Assembly (NCBI RefSeq): GCF_013093415.1
Contig: NZ_JABFBC010000002.1
Coordinates: 496,001 to 560,000, forward strand
DNA: 64,000 nt
Direction of reading: 5' to 3'
Source: Halovulum dunhuangense
Lineage (GTDB): Bacteria; Pseudomonadota; Alphaproteobacteria; Rhodobacterales; Rhodobacteraceae
Shown here: positions 8,828-16,825 of the stretch, piece after piece
How positions within the stretch are numbered: the stretch's first letter is position 1
Layout: every line of letters starts with the position of its first letter
Position numbers and translations under genes: made by a program
The notes under the pieces: model-generated
The model's database searches: none
What the model was told of the DNA's origin: nothing
Seen by the model: the letters and a program-made list of their open reading frames with translations, nothing else

Positions 8828-9297
8828 CAGACATTGTCGATGCAGCGACCCGATCCCGGATCATGCGGGCCGTACCCCGTAGTTCCACCAAACCGGAAAT
8901 TGTCTTGCGGAAGCGCTTGCACGCCTTGGGTCTGCGTTATGTCCTGGGTGGCCGTGGACTTCCCGGGAGCCCGGACCTCGTCCTTCCGCGTTGGACAGCG
9001 GCAGTGTTCGTACATGGCTGCTTCTGGCATCGCCATCCGAAATGCCGCTACACGACCATGCCATCGACGCGCCCAGAGTTTTGGCAGGCGAAATTCGAGG
9101 CGAATGTCGCGAGGGACAACGCTGTTCGCGCAACGCTTCTCGCCGAGGGATGGCGTGTGGCAACGGTCTGGGAGTGTGCGCTGAGGAAACCCGAGCGGGC
9201 TGAACTGGCGGCAGATATGCTGGCTGCATGGCTCCGCGATGGCGTTTCCTATCTTGAGCTTGCCGGGTCGGATTCAGTCTTGGAGAGACTGGGTTGA
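8824..9297 (+). CDS. vsr: Very short patch repair (Vsr) endonuclease
   Basis: Vsr enzymes nick 5' of the T in T:G mismatches made by deamination of 5-methylcytosine. The protein is 157 residues, the normal length. It opens with RSRIMRAVPRSSTKPE, the Vsr N-terminal signature. Catalytic Asp51 lies in SPDLVLP, and HGCFWHRH supplies Trp68 and His69, at the same numbers as in the E. coli enzyme. A zinc-site cysteine lies at about 74. The GTG start overlaps the methyltransferase stop. Either it repairs sites made by the partner methylase or, as no other nuclease is seen in the operon, it has been adapted for restriction. Confidence 0.92.
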   Translation: MTDIVDAATRSRIMRAVPRSSTKPEIVLRKRLHALGLRYVLGGRGLPGSPDLVLPRWTAAVFVHGCFWHRHPKCRYTTMPSTRPEFWQAKFEANVARDNAVRATLLAEGWRVATVWECALRKPERAELAADMLAAWLRDGVSYLELAGSDSVLERLG

Positions 9298-9381
9298 TGC
9301 CTTGCCGCACGAGGGCGAACGGAATGAGATTTCCGACGAAAGTACGGACTTGGTAGATGCGCCGATACTTGAGGATGCTGG

Positions 9382-10062
9382 ATGAGCCTTCAAATGGCCG
9401 TCATTGTCCCTAGTCAAATCGCGAAAGTTCGGGAAAACTGCGATAAGCAATCGGTATTGTTAGATTTTGCCTTGTCGGATTACTACGACCGCCACGCAAC
9501 TACCTTCATAGCAACCACCCGCGATATCGACATGTCAGAGGCGCGGGAGCTATTTCTGGCGGCAGTGCCATCGCGGGTTATTGGTTCCGCGCGCATTCTT
9601 GATGCTGGGTCGGGTTCGGGCCGGGATGCTTTGGCGTTTCTACGTTTGGGCCATGCCGTGGAAGCCTTCGATGCCTCCCCCATGATGATCGCGGCGACGC
9701 AGGCTCACGCGGGAGTCCCCACTCGTCTGGTGAGGTTCGAGGATTTCGCCTGGGAGCATCCGTTCGAAGGTATCTGGGCCTGCGCCTCATTGCTGCATGT
9801 GGCAGCGGCCGACTTGCCTGGGGTCATCGACCGGCTGGCCGCCCATCTAGTGCCTGGCGGCGCGCTCTACCTGTCGTTCAAGCACGGGATCGGCGAGCGG
9901 CTGAAGGACGGGCGCCGCTTCACTGACATGACCGCGGAAAGCCTGGCGGCTCTCCTGGACGGATGCAGAGCTTTTGGTGAACCTGAAATCTGGGAAAGCG
10001 GGGACTGCCGCCCGAATCGTGCTTCGGAAGTGTGGGTGAATTCAGTGGTTAAGAAGACGTGA
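9382..10062 (+). CDS. Class I SAM-dependent methyltransferase
   Basis: A 226-residue Rossmann-fold methyltransferase. Motif I is LDAGSGSGRDALAFL near residue 73-87, followed by an acidic VEAFDAS. The post-I region WACASLLHV and the late LVPGGALYLSFKHG are typical of small-molecule or protein methyltransferases. DNA methylase catalytic motifs (NPPY, PCQ) are absent. It starts 84 bases after vsr, and its stop overlaps the GTG of the helicase gene (GTGA), so it belongs to the second island module. The substrate is unknown. Confidence 0.82.
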   Translation: MSLQMAVIVPSQIAKVRENCDKQSVLLDFALSDYYDRHATTFIATTRDIDMSEARELFLAAVPSRVIGSARILDAGSGSGRDALAFLRLGHAVEAFDASPMMIAATQAHAGVPTRLVRFEDFAWEHPFEGIWACASLLHVAAADLPGVIDRLAAHLVPGGALYLSFKHGIGERLKDGRRFTDMTAESLAALLDGCRAFGEPEIWESGDCRPNRASEVWVNSVVKKT

Positions 10063-13000
10063 CCGGCGGATCGGGTGTGCCACAGGGTTCGGGCGACAGT
10101 CTCTGCATACTCTGCGATGTTGCCGCCAGCACTATCGTGGAATGCGATGCTCAGGTCATCCTGATCGGCCACGGCGCAGGTCTTGCCCTCGCCCCCCGCC
10201 GTCACGTCGCGCGGTGGCGGGAGCTGTCCGTCGCAGAGCAAGTCGCTCTGGCTACACGGATCGGACCCGCGCAAGCCCTTCTCGAGACGGAGGGCACGAC
10301 AGCGCGGGTGACACTGGTCGAGACTGGCGGCCATGTCCATCTGCGCCTAGATCCGCCGTTGGCGGCGCCCGGCCCCCTGCCGGGCATGCCCCATGATCGC
10401 CCCCTGATCTCGGGCGGCGACGATGCGCTGCACGCCCATCTGCGCCCTCTGATCGACAGGGCGCAGGCAATCGATCTGTCGGTGTCGTTCCTGATGGCCT
10501 CGGGCGTGCGGCTGGTCCTGCCGCATCTGCGCGACCTGCTTGACCGAGGTGGGCGATTGCGGCTTCTGACGGGCGATTACCTGGGCGTGACGGAACCGGC
10601 GGCCCTGCGGTTGATCGCCGACCTCGAAGGCGAGCGAGAGCTGCATGTGTTCCAGGCCGCGAAGATCCCGTTCCACCCCAAGGCTTGGATGTTCACCTTC
10701 GCGAGTGACGGCGGCGCGCTGATTGTCGGGTCCTCGAACCTCTCCCACTCGGCCCTGACCGACGGCATCGAATGGAACCTGCGCCACGTCGACCCGGTCG
10801 ACCCCGCCCCGCTGCGGGCGGCGCGCGCAGCCTTCGAGGCGCTGCTGCTAATGCCCGAGGTCACCGAGCTGACGCCGGCCTGGATCGACGTCTATGAGGA
10901 GCGCCGCATCGCACCTCAGCCCATGATCACTGGCGCACCCATGGAGGCCCCGGAAGCGGCCCCCACCCCGCACGAGGTTCAGGCAGAGGCGCTGTTGGCG
11001 CTGCGCGCAAGCCGTGCGAAGGGCTATGGCGCAGGGCTCGTGGTGCTGGCCACAGGTCTGGGCAAGACCTTCCTCGCCGCCTTCGACAGCGCGACCGCGG
11101 CCCGTGTCCTGTTCGTGGCGCACCGCGAGGAAATCCTGACCCAAGCCATGGCCGCCTTCCGTGCCGTCCGGCCCCGCGCCCGGCTTGGCCGGTATAGCGG
11201 CGAGGAAAAGGACGCCGAGGCAGATATCGTGTTCGCCTCCGTCCAGACCCTGGCGCGCGACGCGCATTTGACCCGTTTCGAGCCCCGCGCCTTCGACTAC
11301 ATCGTCGTCGACGAATTCCATCACGCCGCGGCCGCCACCTATCGGCGCATTATCGACCATTTCCAGCCTGGCTTCTTGCTGGGCCTGACCGCCACGCCCG
11401 ACCGCAGCGATGGCGGGGACCTTCTAGGGCTGTGCGAAGAAAACCTCGTCTACGAATGCGATCTATGGTCCGGGATCGACCGGGGCCTTCTTGCGCCGTT
11501 CCACTATTTCGGCGTGCCCGACCTGGTCGAGTATTCCCAAATTCCGTGGCGCAGCGGACGGTTCGACGAGACCGCCCTGACCGAAGCCGTCGCCACCCAG
11601 GCCCGCGCCGAAAACGCGCTGGACCAACTCGCCAAGCGCGGGGGACGAAAGACAATCGGCTTCTGCGTCTCGCGCCGCCACGCCGATTTCATGGCCGATT
11701 TCGCGCGGGCGCGCGGACTGCGCGCGGTGGCTGTCCATTCGGGCGCCACCTCCGCTCCCCGGGCCAGCGCGCTCAAAGCGCTGGAGGATGGCGATCTCGA
11801 CATCGTCTTCGTCGTTGACATGTTCAACGAAGGTGTCGATGTGCCTTCGATCGACACGGTGCTTATGCTGCGCCCGACCGAAAGCCCGGTGATCTGGCTG
11901 CAGCAACTGGGCCGCGGCCTGCGCCGGTCAGCGGACAAGACGCATCTGGCGGTCATCGACTATATCGGCAACCACCGGATCTTCCTGACCAAGTTCCGGA
12001 CCTTGCTGAAGGTGGGCCCAGGCGATGGCGCGCTGCGGCTGGCGCTGGAGCGGTTGAACGACCAACTGATCCAGTTCCCCGCGGGCTGCGAGGTGACCTA
12101 TGACCTTCAGGCACTCGACATCCTGCGATCCCTGATCCGCCAGCCTCGCGATGGCGAGGAGCTGGCAGCCTTCTACCGCGACTTCCGCGAACGGCACGGC
12201 ACAAGGCCAACGGCCTCCGAAATGCAGCATGCGGGCTTCAACCCTGGCCGTACGGGGCATGCTGGATGGCTCGGGTTCGTGACCGACATGGGCGACCTTT
12301 CCGAGGCACAACGCGCGGCCTGGACGGCACATCGCGCCCTTCTGGACGAGATCGAGACGACCCGCATGACCCGCAGCTACAAGATGCTGGTCCTGCGCGC
12401 GATGATCGAGGCGGGCGAATTCCCGGGCCGGATCGCAATTATCGACTTGGTGGACCGGGTCGCCCGACTGGCCCGTCGAAACCCCCAGATCAAGACGGAC
12501 CTGAGCGTCGATCCGGACGACACCCCGCGCCTGCGCGCTGTCCTGATGCAGCAACCGCTCAAGATCCTGGCTGAGACAGATTGGTTCCGGCTGGGGCCTG
12601 GCACCTTCGAGACGACACTTGCCGACGTGGAGAACACCGCCCTTACTGCGCTTGCGTCGGAGCTCGTGGATTGGCGGCTGCTGCGCTACTTCCAGGCGAG
12701 GGATGTGGTCTTTGACATGCCCGAGGGCACAAGCCCGGTCGAGGCCCCCGAAGACACCGCGCCTGCACCGGTCGCCCCCACCAAGGGTCTGACCCTCTGG
12801 CATGAATACCAACGCGATCAGATCGCGCCCCATTTCGGGGCAGTATTCAATACTGGGTCGTGGAACGCTGGCATTGTTGTGCTCAAAGGTGTGCGGGCGA
12901 TGATCCTGCTGGTGACAATGGACAAGGGCAGCATGTCCGTCGGCGGCCACTATGCCGACCAGTTCGCCAGCCCCACGCGTTTTGTCTGGCAAACCCAGAC

Positions 13001-13235
13001 CAGCACCCGCTGCGACGACCTGCGCGGCCGGATCATCTCCGGCGCGGAACCTGGATGGACGGTTCACCTGTTCCTACGCAAGTCGAAACTGCGCGACGGC
13101 CGCGCAGCGCCTTTCCGCTATGCTGGCCCGGTCAGCTTCGCCGGATGGGAGGGCGAGGCGCCGATGACAGTGCAGTGGGACATGGCAGAGCCGGTTCCCA
13201 GGCACTTGGGGGCGCTGTATGGGGTGGAGCAATGA
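10059..13235 (+). CDS. HIT-PLD nuclease-SF2 helicase-DUF3427 fusion protein
   Basis: A 1058-residue four-part protein. An N-terminal HIT-like domain (about 15-110) has CILC and GGHVHLRL, but the third histidine of the HIT triad is Arg96. A single PLD nuclease-like domain follows, with FHPK at 205-208 and GSSN at 224-227. An SF2 helicase core shows Walker A ATGLGKT at 331-337, box II DEFHH at 418-422, TATP just after, and motif VI QQLGRGLRR at 615-623. The last ~150 residues form a DUF3427 domain. Such helicases are frequent in defence islands. The GTG start overlaps the upstream methyltransferase. Processing of invading nucleic acid is inferred. Confidence 0.88.
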   Translation: MTGGSGVPQGSGDSLCILCDVAASTIVECDAQVILIGHGAGLALAPRRHVARWRELSVAEQVALATRIGPAQALLETEGTTARVTLVETGGHVHLRLDPPLAAPGPLPGMPHDRPLISGGDDALHAHLRPLIDRAQAIDLSVSFLMASGVRLVLPHLRDLLDRGGRLRLLTGDYLGVTEPAALRLIADLEGERELHVFQAAKIPFHPKAWMFTFASDGGALIVGSSNLSHSALTDGIEWNLRHVDPVDPAPLRAARAAFEALLLMPEVTELTPAWIDVYEERRIAPQPMITGAPMEAPEAAPTPHEVQAEALLALRASRAKGYGAGLVVLATGLGKTFLAAFDSATAARVLFVAHREEILTQAMAAFRAVRPRARLGRYSGEEKDAEADIVFASVQTLARDAHLTRFEPRAFDYIVVDEFHHAAAATYRRIIDHFQPGFLLGLTATPDRSDGGDLLGLCEENLVYECDLWSGIDRGLLAPFHYFGVPDLVEYSQIPWRSGRFDETALTEAVATQARAENALDQLAKRGGRKTIGFCVSRRHADFMADFARARGLRAVAVHSGATSAPRASALKALEDGDLDIVFVVDMFNEGVDVPSIDTVLMLRPTESPVIWLQQLGRGLRRSADKTHLAVIDYIGNHRIFLTKFRTLLKVGPGDGALRLALERLNDQLIQFPAGCEVTYDLQALDILRSLIRQPRDGEELAAFYRDFRERHGTRPTASEMQHAGFNPGRTGHAGWLGFVTDMGDLSEAQRAAWTAHRALLDEIETTRMTRSYKMLVLRAMIEAGEFPGRIAIIDLVDRVARLARRNPQIKTDLSVDPDDTPRLRAVLMQQPLKILAETDWFRLGPGTFETTLADVENTALTALASELVDWRLLRYFQARDVVFDMPEGTSPVEAPEDTAPAPVAPTKGLTLWHEYQRDQIAPHFGAVFNTGSWNAGIVVLKGVRAMILLVTMDKGSMSVGGHYADQFASPTRFVWQTQTSTRCDDLRGRIISGAEPGWTVHLFLRKSKLRDGRAAPFRYAGPVSFAGWEGEAPMTVQWDMAEPVPRHLGALYGVEQ

Positions 13236-13372
13236 TCTTGCGTGTGAAGAACAATCAAACCGAGGCAGGTTATGAAATCGAGGCAGCAGGCGAAGCCCTC
13301 CGCTTCGAGACGTTGTTTTCGGATCGCAGTCTCTACTGCCTAACGCGACCCGCATCGAAGTCAGAAACCTGA
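13232..13372 (+). CDS. Tiny coupled ORF after the helicase
   Basis: A 46-codon frame whose ATG overlaps the helicase stop (ATGA). The peptide begins MILRVKNNQTEAGYEIEAAG and reads as a compact beta-type sequence with no signal peptide or membrane segment. Coupling and composition suggest a real small gene, but a chance frame cannot be excluded. I do not recognise it. It is the last open frame of the module before the scarred tRNA region. Confidence 0.4.
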   Translation: MILRVKNNQTEAGYEIEAAGEALRFETLFSDRSLYCLTRPASKSET

Positions 13373-13530
13373 AGAAGTAAAGACCTACTGATTTCAATGG
13401 GTTGAAGGGCTATTCACCAAAGCGGCGGAGTCATGAGGTCCGGAGAATAACGGCGCTGAGAGACCGCTTTCGGACCTTCTGGCGCCGCCTCCGGTGCTCA
13501 GGCTGACCCGCATAACCCTCGAATACAACG

Positions 13531-13554
13531 AGAAAATCCGGCCGTAGCCGGATG
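13531..13554 (-). terminator. Rho-independent terminator downstream of tRNA remnant
   Basis: On the minus strand a perfect 7-bp stem ATCCGGC/GCCGGAT with a four-base loop is followed by TTTTCTC. It lies 26 bases after the CCA end of the tRNA-like fragment at 13580-13602. That is the layout of a native tRNA gene with its terminator, which supports reading the fragment as the former 3' end of a tRNA gene. Confidence 0.6.
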
Positions 13555-13579
13555 GGGAGAACGCTTTCGCTGAGGCAAG

Positions 13580-13602
13580 TGGCGGGGGGAACGGGATTCG
13601 AA
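13580..13602 (-). repeat. Possible tRNA 3'-end fragment (T loop to CCA), attachment-site scar
   Basis: On the minus strand this 23-base piece starts with the T-loop sequence TTCGAATC and ends with a C-rich acceptor strand and GCCA. The last bases fit a discriminator G plus an encoded CCA. The bases before it do not form the other half of a T stem, so the match breaks inside the T arm, the usual place for an integrase core. Acceptor and discriminator would suit a serine-type tRNA, but this is tentative. The terminator just downstream strengthens the reading. Confidence 0.45.
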
Positions 13603-13899
13603 CAGTCACTTTGTGGCGCCGTGGCTGAACTTCAACCCCAATCCGAAATCCTTCACAACGCGAGCCTGCCTTGCCATAGCAATGACCTCTAGGCTGACCG
13701 GCTTGAGATGGAAATAAGGAACGTAGCTTCCCAATCTCTTGCTTCGGAAAAAGACGCGCTGAGAACAAGACGCCCCGTTATCCGACTTTGCAAGAGAACT
13801 CTGTCGGAGGAGGACTATGAGTCCCTTACATGTCCTCATTGTCGCAGGGAGTCCGCACGGCATGTGCGGGAGTCACCTCGGCCCGTTTACACTTCAAGT

Positions 13900-14397
13900 C
13901 TAACCCATTGATATCCGAACGTGTACAAAAGGTGTACGTTTACGAGAAAACCTCTCATTTTCAATTAATAATGGCGGATTGCAAATCCGTGTACACCGGT
14001 TCGATTCCGGTCGTCGCCTCCATTCCCTTTCAAGCACTTGCGAACGATTAGGATGGCGGGGAACCGTGCCGTGCGCGGGTGTGTTCGTGATCCTGTGTGC
14101 GCCCTCCCCCCCCTTTGCCCGGGCGAGCTTGACCCGGACCGCGTCCAGTTCACCGGGCGAGACGCGCGCGTGATGCTCGATGACAATGGCGGCATGGCGC
14201 AGCGACCAGCGGTTCTGTATGCCGCCTTCCCTTGCGATCGTGCGGCGGGCGTCGGCCTCGCCCAACGCCTGGCAGACGAGGGCGGCCAACTCCCGGTCGG
14301 CAGGCTTTGTCGGGAGATCGCGTTCAAGCAAATCAAGCAGTTCCGCCGCGCCATACCCGTCCGCAGGGCGAAAAGCCCCGCAGTCGACGCCGATCAT
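13900..14397 (-). CDS. Hypothetical protein running antisense into tRNA-Cys scar
   Basis: The ATG at 14397 has GGAGGG with five-base spacing, a strong ribosome binding site. The first ~105 residues look protein-like: YGAAELLDLLERDLPTKPAD, then RELAALVCQALGEADARR and HAAIVIEHHARVSPGELDAV. The last ~50 residues are read antisense through the tRNA-Cys fragment (RRRPESNRC is a typical tRNA-antisense peptide) and are unlikely to be native. The frame may be a chromosomal gene whose true 3' end was altered when the element inserted, or a chance ORF. I do not recognise the family. Confidence 0.4.
   Translation of the reverse strand: MIGVDCGAFRPADGYGAAELLDLLERDLPTKPADRELAALVCQALGEADARRTIAREGGIQNRWSLRHAAIVIEHHARVSPGELDAVRVKLARAKGGEGAHRITNTPAHGTVPRHPNRSQVLEREWRRRPESNRCTRICNPPLLIENERFSRKRTPFVHVRISMG
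13975..14022 (+). repeat. Truncated tRNA-Cys(GCA), 3' part only; attachment-site scar
   Basis: The sequence starts GGCGGATTGCAAATCC: an anticodon stem with loop TTGCAAA, anticodon GCA. It continues through a T arm (ACCGG, TTCGATT, CCGGT), the 3' acceptor strand CGTCGCC, discriminator T and an encoded CCA at 14020-14022. T at position 73 fits tRNA-Cys. The required 5' half (acceptor strand and D arm) is absent; AT-rich sequence precedes it. A lone tRNA 3' part at the edge of a foreign block is what integrase-driven insertion leaves at the distal end. No intact copy is visible in this window. Confidence 0.75.
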
Positions 14398-14571
14398 CTG
14401 TCCCTCCGATGCGCTTGACCGACAGGTGCCGGATGGACGCGCCTCGGGCCCGACAGACCCATCGAATCCGACCTCTGCCGGCGCCGCGGGCACCACGCGA
14501 CGCGCATGGTGGCGGGCTGGGTGCGCCCCGCACGGGCGAGGCCGCTCGAATTGCCCGCCGGCCTGCGTGCT

Positions 14572-16620
14572 TTACCAACCAGGCGGGCGGCGGATGTTCC
14601 AATTGCCGTAGTCGAAGCGGATCGTCTCGCTTGCGAAGGTCGCGGCGACGGGGCGGTTCTGCGCGTCGAAGACCACCGGTACGGCGTTGCCGTCCATGCT
14701 GAACGTGGTCGTCGTGCACCCCGAGGCGCCGTCTGGGCAGGCGGCGGGGGTGCGCTCTGTCCGGCCGCCGTCGAGCCCCCTGGCGCGGCGCAGGTTGGCC
14801 CAGCCGAAGCGCCTGGAAAAGGCGTGCGGCATCCGCGAGAGAAACAAGCCCCGCGCCTCGTCTTCGCCCGGCGCGGTGGAAGACGCCAGCGGCATCTGCG
14901 CCATCATCCGCCCGAGGACCATCTGCTTGGCCATGGGTGGCAGCGGCTTCCAGCCACCGTCGTAGATCGCCATGTCGGCCGGGGCAAAATACATCGCCTC
15001 GCCGGTCGGCGTGAGAAATTCGGTATAGCTGCCCACCGTCGAATAGGTGAGCACGGCCTTGCCCATCGTCAGCCGGATCATGCAGTCGTCGCCAGCCACC
15101 TGGAAACTGCCGAGCGAGACCCGGGTGCTTTCGGGCCTTCGTGGGTCCAGCGTGCCCTCCTGTCGCGTCACCGGGCTGTCGATCTCGACGTGGACCTCCA
15201 TTCTTCCGGCCCGCGCAGGGGTTATCGTCAGTCCCTCGGCGGTGCCGTTGTCCGTGACGAGACGCCAGTTGTCGGTATGCCCGGCGTCGAACCCCACCGG
15301 TTCGAAGTCCGCGGGCGACCCGGCCTGGAAGCAGACCGGCGGCGCCAACTCGACGGGGGTGGTGCGCACACGCAGCCGGAAGGCGCTGGCCTCCGCGCCG
15401 TTTCCCACCTGCGTCGGAGCGTGCACCACGCGCATCAGCCCCAGTTCGTCGGTCGGATCGGAGCCGTCGATCATGTAGGACTTGCGGTGCTGCGTCTCGC
15501 CCATCGCGTGCTCGGACACGATGGTCAACGCCTCCATCGCATCGCCCGAGACGATCTCGATATCCGCCATCAGAAGCCGGTCCTTCGGGTCGCGCTGGGC
15601 GCCTGCGGGGCCGATCTCCAGCTTCAGGCGCAGCGGCTTGACCGCATAGGGCAGGGCCGATCCCTCGATCTCGCGCGTCTCGAAGCCGTCGGTTCCGGCG
15701 AAGGAGACGGTCTGCTCGGTGATGTCGGTGTAATAGAAGTACTCGCCGTCGCGTCTTTCCATGTTGTTGAAGCGTGCGACGAAGCGCGGGAAAAACCTGT
15801 CGAAGGTCTGCCCGCCGACCTTGGACCCGTCGTAGAACGGGGTCATCGCGCTTTCGGCGCTGGTGTAAAGTTCCACCTCGCGCATGAAGGCGGCATCCGC
15901 GAGGTAGGCCACGCTGTCCCTGCTGCCCATCGCATCGCCCAGCGCCAGCAGATAGGCCCAGTTGCCGTAGCCGGGATCGCCTGCGTCGAAGAAGCGCCTG
16001 TCGAGCGTCATGTTGTAGAACGGGGGGTATATGCCGACTCCCAAGCCGCGCCGCGCGTCCCAGGCAAAGCCGACGGCAGTGGCCACCGCCTCGCGCAGCC
16101 AGTTCACCGCCCCCGCCTGCCGGGGAATTTGCAGGCTGTGGAGATACTCGTGGGCGAGGAAGGAGGGTCTGTCGAGGATGTCGTCGAGGTTTTCGAGCGG
16201 AAGGAAGATGCGTGGATTGCCGAGCATGTCGATCTTGAAGCAGGCGGTGGTGCCTATCGGGCACTCGTTTTCGCCGGCTGGCCGCGGATCGATCCGGAGA
16301 ATCTCTTTCCCCGTGTCGCTGGACGTTTCAAGCGTGCCATTCTCGGGAAAGCCGAGTTCGGTCAGCCAGACGGTAACGGCCTCCATCTCTGCCAGCACCT
16401 GTTCGCCGGGCCGCGCGAGGTCTTTTCCGTCGCCGCATGCGTCAGCGTTGATGCACAGAAGGCTGAAATTGTCGGACGAGGCGATCCGGAGCGGTGCCTG
16501 CGCTAGGGTGGATGCGCTCGTGAGGACAAAGACAGCGAGGAAGGTGAAGACATGACGCTTCAACCGATATTTCCCACGCGACGTTGTCCAGAGGCGAGGG
16601 TTGGCCGATTTCGCGCCCAT
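14572..16620 (-). CDS. Exported zincin-like protein with HEYLH motif
   Basis: About 682 residues with an N-terminal signal sequence (FTFLAVFVLTSASTLAQA), so it acts outside the cytoplasm. HEYLH about 140 residues into the mature protein is a HExxH zinc-protease motif, and REAVATAVG 15-20 residues later supplies a possible third ligand Glu, as in gluzincins. The rest is beta-rich with a few cysteines. The C-terminal part (ETIRFDYGNWNIRRPP) has no family I know. Start: ATG at 16620 with AAGG nine bases upstream; a TTG at 16563 right before the signal peptide is the alternative. Proteolytic activity is inferred from the motif only. Confidence 0.7.
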   Translation of the reverse strand: MGAKSANPRLWTTSRGKYRLKRHVFTFLAVFVLTSASTLAQAPLRIASSDNFSLLCINADACGDGKDLARPGEQVLAEMEAVTVWLTELGFPENGTLETSSDTGKEILRIDPRPAGENECPIGTTACFKIDMLGNPRIFLPLENLDDILDRPSFLAHEYLHSLQIPRQAGAVNWLREAVATAVGFAWDARRGLGVGIYPPFYNMTLDRRFFDAGDPGYGNWAYLLALGDAMGSRDSVAYLADAAFMREVELYTSAESAMTPFYDGSKVGGQTFDRFFPRFVARFNNMERRDGEYFYYTDITEQTVSFAGTDGFETREIEGSALPYAVKPLRLKLEIGPAGAQRDPKDRLLMADIEIVSGDAMEALTIVSEHAMGETQHRKSYMIDGSDPTDELGLMRVVHAPTQVGNGAEASAFRLRVRTTPVELAPPVCFQAGSPADFEPVGFDAGHTDNWRLVTDNGTAEGLTITPARAGRMEVHVEIDSPVTRQEGTLDPRRPESTRVSLGSFQVAGDDCMIRLTMGKAVLTYSTVGSYTEFLTPTGEAMYFAPADMAIYDGGWKPLPPMAKQMVLGRMMAQMPLASSTAPGEDEARGLFLSRMPHAFSRRFGWANLRRARGLDGGRTERTPAACPDGASGCTTTTFSMDGNAVPVVFDAQNRPVAATFASETIRFDYGNWNIRRPPGW

Positions 16621-16825
16621 CCACGAAGGCCTTGTGACCGATATCCGGATCGGCCGGTCCGACGCTGCCGGCAAGCCCTCTGCCCGTCTTGTGGCGATAT
16701 GGCCCGAGCAGCGGAAGAAGAAGGTCGATACTCTCTGTCGGCTCGTCGGTCTGCTCATCTGCTAGCCCCCGTTGGATTGCGGCATGATGCGGCGGCCAGG
16801 AGCGGGCCCGGCCGGGGTCGCAAGC

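Larger units (their letters stand above)
13373..13974. other. Scar region without intact genes
   Basis: About 600 bases with mixed composition and no supported gene. It contains, in order, a minus-strand terminator at 13531-13554, a minus-strand tRNA 3' fragment at 13580-13602, and an AT-rich stretch leading to a plus-strand tRNA-Cys fragment. Two GTGTAC hexamers occur at 13921 and 13932, just before the tRNA-Cys piece. On the minus strand, upstream of 13610, a short frame ends GLGLKFSHGATK; it might be the tail of a lost gene. Confidence 0.45.

Noticed and set aside
4052-9297. Assignment of the operon to DISARM or BREX
   Set aside because: There is no DrmA/DrmB helicase pair, PglZ or BrxC-like gene; only the C5 methylase is shared in kind.
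13708-14051. Short plus-strand frames across the tRNA-Cys scar
   Set aside because: They translate tRNA sequence and AT-rich scar DNA and have no plausible start sites.
14506-16506. Long 666-codon plus-strand frame
   Set aside because: It is antisense to the exported HEYLH protein, which has a signal peptide and a coherent domain; the plus-strand peptide has no family resemblance.
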